Positions 1-10,274 of a stretch of 11,879 bases of DNA are shown here, piece by piece. The notes below the pieces were generated by a model that saw only the letters and a list, made by a program, of their open reading frames with translations, was not told where the DNA came from and did not search any database. How positions within the stretch are numbered: the first letter of the stretch is position 1; every line of letters begins with the position of its first letter. The translations under genes were made by a program, and so were the position numbers. This DNA is from Cochliopodium minus (Eukaryota > Discosea > Himatismenida > Cochliopodiidae). The stretch covers positions 52,144 through 64,022 of the forward strand of contig JAMYWO010000199.1 in the NCBI GenBank assembly GCA_024220525.1. Direction: 5' to 3'.

Positions 1-27
1 AAATAAATTGAAATTTCAATCATTTAC

Positions 28-353
28 ACTGCTTCAATTGGATTATTTGTATCATTTGTGTACTTTTGGATTATTGTCATTCCACAAGCCAAATCTTTTA
101 TGTTCACATCAACTTGGATTTCCTTGATAGGGCATTTGGTGTTGTTTTTTTTGTTAAACAAAATGCATGATGGCATTATCTTTCTATCAAAATCTACAAC
201 AGGTTTGAATCTGATTGTTGGAATTAATTTGTTTGATATTCAAAGAAAAATAAAATCTTCAAGAAATTAATTTTACGGAATTCTTGGTCTGTGTTTCTTT
301 GGTAAGAGGATTTCTCTTTTCAACATGATATTTTTTCTTGATTCAGTTTTCAT
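28..353 (-). CDS. VIT-domain protein, 5' end (partial)
   Basis: These are the first exons of a minus-strand gene that continues past the left edge. Proposed exons are 353-277 and 210-28, with a 66-nt GT-AG intron (276-211) between them; a second intron starts at 27 (GTAAAT). This gives 86 residues plus two bases. From about residue 38 the product matches the start of a VIT (vault/inter-alpha-trypsin) domain. It shows the pattern C-P-I-K-E-I-Q-V-D-V, then I-K-D-L-A, then I-I-Q-K-Y-T-N, and finally N-P-I-E-A-V where the family has PIEAxYxFP. VIT domains usually precede a von Willebrand A domain, so one is expected off the edge; that is inference. ATG 353 is the first in-frame ATG after a stop. 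ATGs at 326 and 176 are alternatives, and 176 would need no first intron. The VIT call is fairly firm; the first exon is less so. Confidence 0.68.
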
Positions 354-568
354 TTTTGAGAATTTTAAGTTTTTTTTTTTTATTTAATTCTTTTTTTTAT
401 TTTTTCTATATCTCAAAAAGAAGCTATCATATTTAATTGTGGAAGCTAACATTTTAAAATTGTGAAGAATAAAATAGTTAATTTTAGCAAGAAAACACAA
501 GTGATCTCAAATTTTCCTAAAATGGGATCAACTAAATTTTCTTCTCAAATAAAAAAACAACTTTTTTT
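354..568. promoter_or_regulatory. AT-rich spacer between two minus-strand genes
   Basis: This 215-nt spacer separates the stop of the LRR-PP2C gene from the start of the VIT gene. It must hold the 3' end signals of the first and the promoter of the second. It contains a long T-rich tract (about 370-410 on the plus strand) and no open frame of note. No specific promoter motif could be named. Confidence 0.3.
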
Positions 569-3500
569 TTAATTTTCGTTTAAACAAATGACAATGCAAG
601 ATACATTATCGTGGCAACTCTTGTTGGTGACAGAAGTTTTTGTCAATTTAGAAGCGATATCAACAGCTTTAAGAGGATGAGTCATATTGCGAATGACAGA
701 ATAACAAGTCTCTGCATTTACAAAATCCCAAAGACCATCAGAAGCTAAAATGACATAGTTATCAGAAGGGCTCGTAAGATCATAAACTTTACTTATTTCA
801 GGTACTGATATAATACCCGAATTAGCTTGTTTTGCAAAGTGATCTCCTAATGCCCTGGTCACAGCGATACCTAGAAATGAAAAAATTAAAAAATTAAAAT
901 TTTTAAAAACTAATTGAAATTTCAAAAGATTAATAATTAAAAATAAATTATCAAATATTTTTTTTTTACCATTTAAGCGTGTTTGCCCTTCGTTTAGTTC
1001 TATTCCATATTTGGATAAACGTTCTTTCTCCCTTCCTCCATCCTTTTTGATGCAGTGATCATAAGTCAAACTTATGGGAAGTTCATCTCTAAAGAAGTAA
1101 GCAGAAGAATCACCTTTTTAAAGATTGAATTAAAAAAAAAAACAAAAAAAAACTGAAAAGAAAAACAAATATTTAACAAAAACAAAATGAAAAATAAAAA
1201 ACAATAATTAATAAAAAACAATATTTAACATACCCACATTCGCAGCTTGTAAATGCGTCTTTCCATTCTTTTTCCAAATGAATACTGCAGTACAAGTTGT
1301 TCCTACGTATTCACACGACTTCAACTCATTATCCAGCTCCAAAAAGGTATTGTGAAATACACCCGAAAAATCATCCAACAAATCTTTTTTGGAGTTTGCG
1401 TTTTCCAACGCACTTTCCATTTGCTTTGAAAACTCAATTACAAACTTTTCTTTCGCAAGAGAAGCAGCTTCAAATCTGTTTAAAATAAAATGGATAAAAA
1501 AATTGATTCTCAAAACAAAAAAAAATACCCTGCATGTCCATCAAATATACAAAATAATCCACTATTTTCATAATCTAATTTAAATTTAGATTTGATGTTA
1601 ATTAAAAAGATAAAAAAAAATTTTTTTTTACCTTTAAAAGGACTTTCTACAAAAGTATAATCTTCCATCTGATACTTCTTTTTCTCCTTGTTTTTCTCGT
1701 TGTTTTGGTTCCACACAACAGCCTCCTTTTTACCTCTCTTCATCCCTCCGAAATTAGGATCCTCACTAACACCAAAATCGGTAATGGAAGAAGGTCTTCC
1801 CAAAAGAGAACCAGGATCAGTTCCTAAAAGCATAAACAACTCGCTTTCTGGATTCTGAGATTCTTCGTCGCTTTCAGAAGAGCTAGAATCTTCATTGTTA
1901 AGATTATTTTTGCTGCTCATGAAAAGATCTTTGAGTCCCGTTCTCTGTATTGTTTTGGTAGTTGGAGGCTGTTGGCTCTTTACTTTTGGCGGATCCATCT
2001 TGACTGTTAACTTTTGGAAGAAAGAAGAAAATTCGTTCAAATGTTCAAACTTTACACATACAGGGTTGGAAGAGATGTCCAAGTCTTGCAAAGAAGAGAG
2101 AAGAGAAAATGTTTCGGGAAGCTCGTTTATCAGGTTTTCCGCAATGAAAAAGGATTTCAAGTTTACTAATTTGTGGATATTCTTTGGAATTACTTTGATT
2201 TTGTTTTTGGACAAATAAACTTGTGTCAAATTGGTGAGGTTAATGAGTCCTATTGGAAACTTTTCGAGCTTGTTTTTTTCAAGATCAAAGTGATCTAATT
2301 TACTCAAAGAGTTTTCCTGAATTTTAATGTGTTTGATGTCGTTCCCAAAGAGAATAAGTCTTTTCAATCCCACAAAATCTCCCTCTCCAAAATCACATAG
2401 CTTAATCAAGTTGTTTTGCAAAGATAAGTGTTCCAAAGAAGTTATTTTATTCACGTTGGGGAAATAAGAGAGCTGGTTGTTGTCAATGTCCAACTTTGAA
2501 AGATTCTCGAGCCTTGAAAAGTTATTTGGACAAGCCATGAGATCATTGTAGGACAAACTTACTATTTCAAGGGATTTGAGATCACCAAAAGAGTCAGGTA
2601 AAGCGTAAATCCTATTGAAAATGTTATAAAATAAGATTTAAAATAAAACTTGAATTATTTTTACTTATTTTTTTTCAACAATAATTTTTTGAGGCTGCTT
2701 AGTTGTCCTATTTCTTTGGGAAGTTTCCTAATCTCATTACTTCTTAGATCAAGATACACAAGTTTCTCCAATTTTCCAACAAAAGGAGCTATTTCATTGA
2801 TACAGTTTTCATTAGCACCTAACCCAGTGAGGTTCGACAAGTTTACTAATAAAAATAATGAATCAATCTTTGATTTTAAAAAAAAAAAATTTACCAAGAT
2901 TTTCGGGAAGTTTGGTAAGTCTGTTTTGATAGATGTTCAAAACTTTGGTGCGGACATTTTTATCAGCAAAAGTATTTTGATCTATTTCCCACAAATCTTT
3001 GTTACTGAGATCAACAACAGATGCCAAAAGATCCTTGTTGCTCTGAACCAGCTTTACACTCAACCTCCTCTTTTCTTGATGTTCTTGGTTGATGTAGTCC
3101 AATCTCTTGTTTCTCTTGAACTTATTGAAATCTACCTCCAAATTTCTGATATCCATCATCTTCTTTAGCTTGAGATCATCTAGCTTTGTTCTTTCCTTTG
3201 AACGAGGAGAAAGAATATTTTCGGACATTTGACCCATTAGAGTAGGTACTTCCGAGCCTGTTTGTTTGGATCTCGGTGATGTTATCTCTTTGGCATTTTT
3301 TGGAGAGTTTTCTGTAGGTTTTTGTTTGGTTTCCTTGTTAGGAGATCTTTTGACGAGCTTTCGAGTTCTCGGAGAAGTGATTTCTGAGGTGATTTTCTTA
3401 TTTTCTCTTAATCTGGGCGATTTGATTTCTGTTTTGCTTCTTTCCTTTCCATCAAATTCGGATTCAAATTTCTTTTCAATTTTGATTTTCAATTTTCCTT

Positions 3501-4239
3501 TATCTTTCTTATCAAGGGCCATATTCAATGGATTTTTCTCATCTTCTTCTTGATTCTTCTTGGATTTCATTGGCTCCGATAATATTTTACCCATTTCAAA
3601 TCTATCATCAGATGATTTGCTATTGGTTATCACACTCTTTTTCAATTTTGAAGATTTCTTCTTTATCTTCTTTTTTACTTTCAATTTACCATCCTTCTTT
3701 GATTCCACCTTGTGATCTTCATTATTTTCCTTATCTTGCTCTTGAATTTCATCATTATCTCCAATCATCTCGTTTCTGAGGGTAGATTGTTTAATTTCTT
3801 TTTGATCATCGAATAATTCTTCGAATTTAGGCTCTTTTTTCTTTGTCATCTTTTTCTTCTTTAATTTCTTCTTCAATTTTCTTTTTGGGCAATCATCAAC
3901 TTGATTATTCTCGGATAATATCTTATCTGATCCAAGTTCATTTGAATTGGCGGACATTGATGTGATCTCAGAGATACTCCTCGATAATGTTCTTCTAATT
4001 GCTTTGCTATTCAAATTCTTGTTGTATATCTCCCCTCCTGATATTTTCTTGTCATTTGATTTGATTATCTTTAATCCATTCTTTTTTTTGGTGGGTGTAG
4101 TTTCTTTATCTACATTTATCTTTATCTGTTCTTCTGGTTTTACGATTATTATAGGTGATCTTATTTTCAATTTCATTTTTGGTGCTTCCAATCCAAATAA
4201 ATCTAATGATTCATCCTTGTTTTCCATATTCTCACTCAT
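569..4239 (-). CDS. LRR-PP2C protein phosphatase with long basic N-terminus
   Basis: A probable Ser/Thr phosphatase of 1079 residues. Exons: 4239-2895, 2845-2665, 2611-1632, 1574-1529, 1475-1234, 1113-970, 870-569. Introns are 49, 53, 57, 53, 120 and 99 nt, all GT-AG, and the coding sum is 3240 nt. Residues 1-400 are charged and likely disordered, with Lys clusters near 119-135 and 185-201 and Ser-Pro sites at 274, 289, 299, 312, 321 and 344, four of them followed by Arg. Residues about 405-700 hold leucine-rich repeats of the LxxLxLxxNxLxxLP type. An acidic Ser-rich linker lies at about 750-765. The PP2C domain spans about 820-1079: MED at 824-826, FDGH at 846-849, VGDS at 931-934, ALGD at 986-989, SDGLWD at 1023-1028 and DN at 1067-1068. 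The metal-binding acidic residues are therefore kept, but the Arg of RxxMED is Lys-821. The order resembles PHLPP phosphatases and amoebozoan LRR-PP2C proteins; no PH domain was seen. Confidence 0.93.
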
Positions 4240-4508
4240 TATTTTTATAATTGAGTATATTTGTCTTAAATTTAAAATTTAATTTTTTTGAGATCTTTAA
4301 TAAATGAAAATAATGATCTGTGGATTGGTGATATTAAATTTTTAATGCTTTCTGCTTCTTTTTTTTTATATATATTTTAAAATTTATTTTGAATATTTTA
4401 TTTTTAGTTGAATAAAAAATAAATTAAAAATAAAAAATAAAAAATAAAAAAAAATAAGAATTAGTAGTTAAATATTTAAAAGGTGTATAATTAGGTAAAA
4501 ATTCAAAG
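4240..4508. promoter_or_regulatory. divergent intergenic region, probable shared promoter
   Basis: This 269-nt region separates two genes read away from each other: the LRR-PP2C gene (minus) and the unknown basic protein (plus). It must carry both promoters. It is almost pure A/T, with a T run near 4361-4368 and a heptamer A/T repeat at 4412-4456. Both start codons have A-rich leaders. No defined motif could be named. Confidence 0.45.
4412..4456. repeat. imperfect AAAAAAT heptamer repeat
   Basis: A short run of T-A6 units with some irregular units, about six copies in all, three in a row near-perfect. It lies about 50-100 nt before the ATG at 4509. The unit is the reverse complement of the ATTTTTT repeat at the right edge. 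It probably arises by slippage; any promoter role is speculation. Confidence 0.7.
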
Positions 4509-5913
4509 ATGATTGATGAGGATAATAATTATGAAGACATAATGTTCAATTACAGCAAAAATGAAGATTTTTTGAAGGAGGAAATAAACATCTCAGATAT
4601 TATGGATTCACCTGATATCTCTCCTATTGCAAATAAATCGATCAGAGAAGAGAATAGATCATATTATATAATAAATAGAGAAGAAAACATGCCTAATATA
4701 ACACAACGGAATGTAATTAAAATAAAATTAAAATTACCAAAAAAACCAATAGAAGAACAATCTATGGATGTGAAGTCAATGGATAATGAACAAACAAATG
4801 AAAACATGGCCCCAAAAACACCAAACAAAAAAATTAATATCCAACAGATAAATAAAATATCGCATCGACAATCAAAAATAGAAAACGCTTCAAACATAAA
4901 AACATCAAATAATAATAAAGATGAAAATCAACACATCACAATAGGAAGGAAAACAATACCAATGTCGACGTATAAGAAACTGATAAACAAGAACAAAAGA
5001 AAAGCGACAACCAAAAAAGAGAAGAACAAGAAGAAAAGGAAGGAGAAGGATCAATCCTACGTGATCAAATCCACCTCCAATTCAAATCCTTCAATCCCCA
5101 AAAGAACTCTATCATCAAGAGGAGCAAACAGGAGAGAGGATACTAATATCACCAAATCTGAGATACCCTTGCCCACTTTCAGAGTCTTAGAGATCGAGGA
5201 GGATATGATTCCTGATGTGGATATCAATCACAGTTTTTATAACAGCGATAATCCATTTTATTTCATGTCTTCATTTGAGGATACCTTAGTTGATTCATCT
5301 GTCATCAGTTTTGAGAATATGCAAAATTTAGTCGGGGGATTCAATGGAACAAGAACTAGCGGAATTAATGATCACAAAAATTGGAAGATGGAAGATGAAG
5401 ATAGCAGTGAGGTAAAAAAAAAAAAATCTTTGAAACACATTTTTTCTTTAATGTAATATATAATCTATTTTATCCGTCAAAAAATAAAAAAAAATCATTT
5501 TTTTTTCTTGTTTATTCAAATTTTAAATCTATCATAAGGATATCGAAGATGAAACCTACATAAAAAGACATTTAATCAATGAATTAAAAGAAAGAGCTAG
5601 AAGAGTTACCATCATCTCAAGAATTAAAAAATCTGTCAAAGATGTGGTGACTGCCAATGAGATGTTAAACTCTCCTTCTATTTCTAGGATGGAACCTGAA
5701 AAAGAAAAAGTATACAACGAACTTCCTTTTGAAAAGAAGAGCGTAATCGAAACTGAAATCTCGAAACTTAAAAATTCTTATCAGCAATATCCTAATTTTC
5801 TTAGGTGGGATCAAACTTTTAAATGGTGTGTTGTTCATACCACTCCAAAAATTGATCCTCTTACTAACCAACCAAGAAACATCATTGTACTAAAGAAGAT
5901 TTTTGACTGTTGA
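4509..5913 (+). CDS. unrecognised basic, mostly disordered protein
   Basis: Two exons, 4509-5411 and 5539-5913, with a 127-nt GT-AG intron in phase 0, give 425 residues ending in TGA. I do not recognise the family. The N-terminus is acidic and Asn-rich. A basic motif I-K-I-K-L-K-L-P-K-K lies near residue 74, and a strongly basic stretch rich in Lys (about 155-180) looks like a nuclear localisation signal. Residues about 240-275 hold an aromatic, acidic patch. Exon 2 encodes about 124 residues that look more ordered: a basic helical start, a Glu/Lys helix, then a Trp/Tyr-rich end (L-R-W-D-Q-T-F-K-W, V-V-H-T-T). A nuclear, chromatin-related role is a guess from charge only. Reading through the intron would give a shorter 315-residue form that stops inside it. 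Confidence 0.72.
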
Positions 5914-6411
5914 TTCCCTTTTTCTTTTGTAAATACTATAATTTTCTAGATTTTGACCTTTTTTTCATTGAGGAAATTGATTTCTTTCAATTAAATACTT
6001 TTTTTACTTTATTATTTTATTTATAATCAAAATTAAAAAAAAATGAATACAACAAAAAATAAAGGTAAATTTTTATTTAATACCTATTTGATGAATTGAA
6101 CAACAATTGTAAATAATATTCTTTTTTCTCAAGAGATTATAATTCATTTTTTTTAAACAGATTTTAAATGAAGAATTTTCTTGAAAAGATCGAAGAATAA
6201 TGTATCTATTCCATTTCATTCTCTTCATTCTTGATTTTACTTCTTCAAAAAACTTTTGACCTTTCATTTATTTTTTTATGATTCTATACACCTTCCCATT
6301 TTCTAATAGATTACCTTCTCGTTCTTCTATCCTCTTTATTGCCAAATATTTTTCCATTCAAACAAAAAATATATAATTTTCAAATAAAAAAAAAAAAAAA
6401 GTAAAGAATAA
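5914..6411. other. intergenic stretch of about 500 nt before CTR9
   Basis: It lies between the TGA of the unknown protein and the ATG of CTR9. The only structure I can see in it is the minus-strand candidate at 6073-6357. The 54 nt before the CTR9 ATG include a run of about 15 A. If the small gene is real, those 54 nt would be a divergent promoter. Confidence 0.4.
6073..6357 (-). CDS. candidate small two-exon gene, unknown function
   Basis: A low-confidence gene model. Exons 6357-6315 and 6260-6073, joined across a 54-nt GT-AG intron (6314-6261), give a 76-residue basic protein. Without splicing, the same frame is cut by a TAA about 30 codons in, then reopens at an ATG. The intron size matches those of the next gene to the left (49-57 nt), and the first exon is less AT-rich than its surroundings. 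Against it: the acceptor is A-rich, the product is Lys-rich and of low complexity at its end, and I recognise no family. It would be convergent with the unknown protein gene and divergent from CTR9. Leftover 3' untranslated sequence is an equal possibility. Confidence 0.3.
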
Positions 6412-9400
6412 ATGGATAATGAAGGGGAATATTTGTCAATACCTATCAGACGTTCAGAAAATTTAGTAAAAGTGAATATAGATGACTTACCAGAAGATGC
6501 AATAGATATAATAGATATATTGAAAGCAGAATTGGCTCCATTGGATCTTTGGTTTAATTTTGCTGTATATTCCTAAAATCTAATAAAATATCTCATTTAT
6601 AAATCTCACAATACTCTTTTTTTTCCAAAATAAATAAAAATATATAGATGGCATATTATAGACAAGGAAAAGAAGATCAATTCTTGAGTATAATGATGGA
6701 AGGAGCAGATCCTGCTTTGGATGGTAAAATTATATATAAAAAAAAAACAAAATATATTTATCAAATGACGTTATAATGGAACTATAGAATCATTATAATT
6801 ATCTTTAACATCGTATCATATTCAAAAAACAAAATAGTGGTGACAGAATATAAAGATAAAAAGAAGGAAAAAATAACAATATTGAACACATTGGCCTTCT
6901 ATTATATATTATTGGCAACAAAGGAGATAGATCCAAAGAAAAAGGAATTTCATTGGTCAAAGGTTGTAGATTTTTTCTCCAGAGCACAAAAAATCGATCT
7001 TACCAACAAAATCACATGGTTGGGAAGAGGTATGGTACAATTGTTGAGAACCCAATATGAATTGGCTAGCAAATCATTTGATACCACATTAGAAGGAGAA
7101 ATATGCATCCCTGCATTGATCGGTAAGGGATTGATCTTGGTGAATCAAGAGAATTATTCAAATGCAATCAGATATTTCAGAAAGGCCATTCAATCAAATC
7201 CAGGTTGCCCTGAAGAAGTCAGATTTGCTCTTGGTGTATGCTTTTACAAGCAAAACAAGATACAGGCATCCAAACAATGCTTCGAAAGGGTTCTCGAGAT
7301 GGACCCCAACAACGTGGAAGCTCTCATCTCCCTTGCGGTCGTCGAATTGAATTCTGATGTATCTAAAGATAAAAAGAAATCCATCCAAACTGCATTTCAA
7401 TTTATCAAAAGAGCATATGAATCTAATCCAAATCATCCCAGGGTACTCAATTTCTTAGCGGAACATTTCTTTTTTGCAGAAGATTATGATCCAATCCTTA
7501 AACTCGCAAGCCAATCTTATTCCAACACTGATATAAAAGAAATCAAAGCAGAAAGTAAATATCAGATCGGAAGATATCATCACTCCAACAAGAGATATGC
7601 AGAGGCATTCGATAATTACATGGAGTCATCCAAACTTTGGCCACAGTTTACTCTTGCTCACTATGGTCTTGGACAGCTCTATATTTGGAAGAAAGAATAT
7701 CCGAATGCTATCAGTTCTTTTGAGAGAGTTCTTGCTCAATATCCTAACAATTTCGAAGCTCTCTATGTTTTGGCTTCTCTTTACATCAAGACTAGAAAAG
7801 AGAAGAAGGCTATAGATTATCTCCAAAGAGCTATTGAGAATGGTCCTCATGATCTTCAACCCAAATTGCTTTTGGCTCAACTTATTCAAAACGAAAAATA
7901 CGACAAAGCTTTGAAATGTAAAAAATAATTTTTTTATTATTTCTTTTTAACGTTAATATCTTTATTTTCAATAGTGTATACTGATTCAATCTTAATTTTG
8001 AAGAATACCAATGAAAAGATACCTCTTGAAGTCTGGAACAATACAGGTGTACTCTATTACCTTTTGGCTTTGCCTATCACAAACTATTTCTCTAGAATAG
8101 ACATGTTTTCAAAGTCAAAGCAATGTTTCATCAATCTCTTGGAAAGTGAAGAGTCCAACCCAACTACCTTTGATTACGAAAACATAAATCTCGAAAAAAC
8201 ATACAATATATCTGTTGCATACAATCTTGCAAGAGTATTCGAAGAAGAAAACGAGTTTCTCAAAGCAAAACAAATTTATGATAAAATTTTGAGTGTTCAT
8301 CCTGCTTATTTTGATGGTAAATCTTGTTTTAGTTTATTTTTTGTTTTTTTAATTTATCTTAATTATTTAAATAGCTCAAATAAGATTGGCTATGATCTCA
8401 CTCAAAAAGGGAGAAGCAAAAGAAGCAGAAAGTATCATCAAAGATGTCATTTCAAAGTCTCCAAAGAACATCACTGCAATGATGGTCTTGGGAAAAATCT
8501 ATTCCGTCAAGCGTGAATACAACCTCGCCCAAAAAGAATACGAAAGAATTTTGAACATAGACAGCAGAGATTCTTACTCCAAGTTATCTCTTGGTAACAT
8601 CTATTATATGGCAACCTATGACAACAAGAAAAAAGAAGAGAAAAAGTTTTTGAAGTATTCTGGTGACTTTTATTGGAAAGTTTGGAAGGAGGAACCAAAT
8701 AACATTTACGCTGCTAGTGGTATCGGTATGATCCTTGCTGAAAAGGACAAGTTGTCAGCTGCCCAGCTCATTTTTACTCAGGTGAGAGAGGGATCCACTG
8801 ATATGCCTGATGCTTGGATCAATTTGGCCAACATTTTCATGGCACAATCTAATTTTCCCAAAGTAAGTTTCTTCCCATTTCATATAATATTTATATCCAA
8901 TCGAATTCCTTTTCTTTTTTTTAGGCGATCAAATTGTATGAGATCTGCTCCCAAAAGTTTTATAACAGTAACAATCTCAAAGTATTGTTGTATCTTTCAA
9001 AAGCTTATTTCGAATCTAGCAGGTTCACTGAATGCGAATCTACTCTCAATAGACTCATCCACTTGAATCCCACTGATCTTACTCTTTGGTATAATCTCGC
9101 TTTAACTAAGGAAGCTTCTGCTGCTTTAGAACTAAAATCAAAGACACCCACCAAACAATCTGTCGAAAAAAGTGTTGCCAAATTGGAACATGTAAAATAA
9201 CCTTTTTTAATTTAATCAATTAATAATTTTTTTTTTAAATTTATTATTTGTTTAGGCTGTTAAGTTATTTCAATATTTGCTTGATTTGGCAGAAAAAGAT
9301 TCCAAGAAAAAATATTCAATCACCAAAGTAAAGAACCACATTTCTTCTTGTGATAAAAGAATCCAAAAGTCTAAAGAAAAAATCGAATTGGCTGATAAAT

Positions 9401-10128
9401 TGGAAAAAGAAAAAGAGTTGAAACTTGAGGCATTGAAAATAGAAGCAGAGAAATTCAGATTAAAAAAAGAACAAGAACTCGAAGAAAAGAGATTGGAGAA
9501 AGAAAAGCAACAAGATGAGGAGAGGAGGATCGTCGAAGATTTGGAGAGGGAAAGAGAGGAGTTCATGATCAAGTTTAGGGAGATCGAGAAGAAACAAACC
9601 AGGGTTTCCAAAAAATCTAGCGGCAAGGGATCCTCCAAGAGAAGATCTGGGAAAGGCAATGACGACGATGATGATCGTGATGTTTATGAAGATGATAAAG
9701 ATAGGACAAACCGAGATAATTTGGATCCTGAAGAGGAGCAGTCTTGGGAGAAGGATCGTATCCAGAAACAAGAGAGAGCCAACAAGAAGCTCCAAAAGGA
9801 AAGTAAGAAGACAGAAAAGTCTTCCAAAAGCAAAAAGAGAAAGTCCACTTCCTCTCCCAAGAAGTCTTCCAAAAAAACCAAATCACCCAAATCTTCCAAA
9901 TCTTCCACTAAGAAGCTTACCAAGAAAAAAGCTGTTCTTGAAGAGCCTGTCGAATTACATTATGATAATGATGAGTTTGATCAGGATAATGTTGAAGAGA
10001 TGCTTCCTCCTAAGAAGAAGAAGGACAAACGTGTTGAGAGGAAGAGTCTTGATGAGGTTGAGATTTTTGACGAGGGTGATGACAATGTTGCCAATGATGA
10101 GGATCTCATGAGGGATGATGATTTATAA
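6412..10128 (+). CDS. CTR9: Paf1 complex subunit CTR9 (TPR protein)
   Basis: CTR9 is the TPR scaffold of the Paf1 complex, which travels with RNA polymerase II in the nucleus and supports elongation and co-transcriptional histone marks. Exons: 6412-6564, 6648-6723, 6838-7917, 7975-8316, 8375-8862, 8925-9191, 9256-10128. The coding sum is 3279 nt, 1092 residues, close to human and yeast CTR9. Family marks are the opening I-P-I-R-R-S with L-P-E-D, then A-Y-Y-R-Q-G-K, N-P-G-C-P-E-E-V-R, V-L-N-F-L-A-E-H-F-F-F, and L-Y-E-I-C-S-Q-K-F-Y. TPRs fill residues about 80-800. A charged coiled coil follows (about 828-915), then an Asp run (938-942), a Lys/Ser tail with SPKK-type motifs (about 976-1028) and an acidic end. 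Introns are 57-114 nt. The first two exons are short and were found by homology. Confidence 0.95.
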
Positions 10129-10274
10129 ATTTACTTTTTTTACTTTTTTGCTTTCTTATTTTAATATTCCCAAAATAAATTTTTTTTTTTTAAACAATCA
10201 CTATCTATCACAGATTCAATCTATTCAAATTGATGATAAAAACAACCATCATCATATAAAAAATTATAAAAAAA
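10129..10274. promoter_or_regulatory. short spacer between CTR9 and SHMT
   Basis: These 146 nt hold the 3' end of CTR9 and the promoter of the SHMT gene, both read to the right. A run of about 12 T is followed by a more mixed stretch (10190-10260) and an A-rich leader at the ATG. A plus-strand open frame across the region is in a different frame from SHMT and looks like chance. Confidence 0.35.

Noticed and set aside
7-270. Plus-strand hydrophobic open frame, like two membrane helices
   Set aside because: The opposite strand encodes a recognisable VIT domain over the same bases; the plus frame is its shadow and lacks a good start or acceptor.
2650-4282. Several plus-strand open frames opposite the LRR-PP2C gene
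   Set aside because: They are antisense shadows of a long Lys/Glu-rich exon, rich in Phe/Leu/Ser as expected from complementing AAA and GAA codons.
6043-6066. ATG with seven codons followed by a GTAAAT donor, as a possible first exon of CTR9
   Set aside because: CTR9 has its own good start at 6412 with conserved N-terminal residues, and no acceptor joins the two sensibly.
6265-6271. TAA read as sense codon in the small minus-strand frame
   Set aside because: TAA and TGA end the other genes normally, and no TAA or TGA occurs inside conserved exons, so code reassignment is not supported; splicing or non-coding sequence explains it better.
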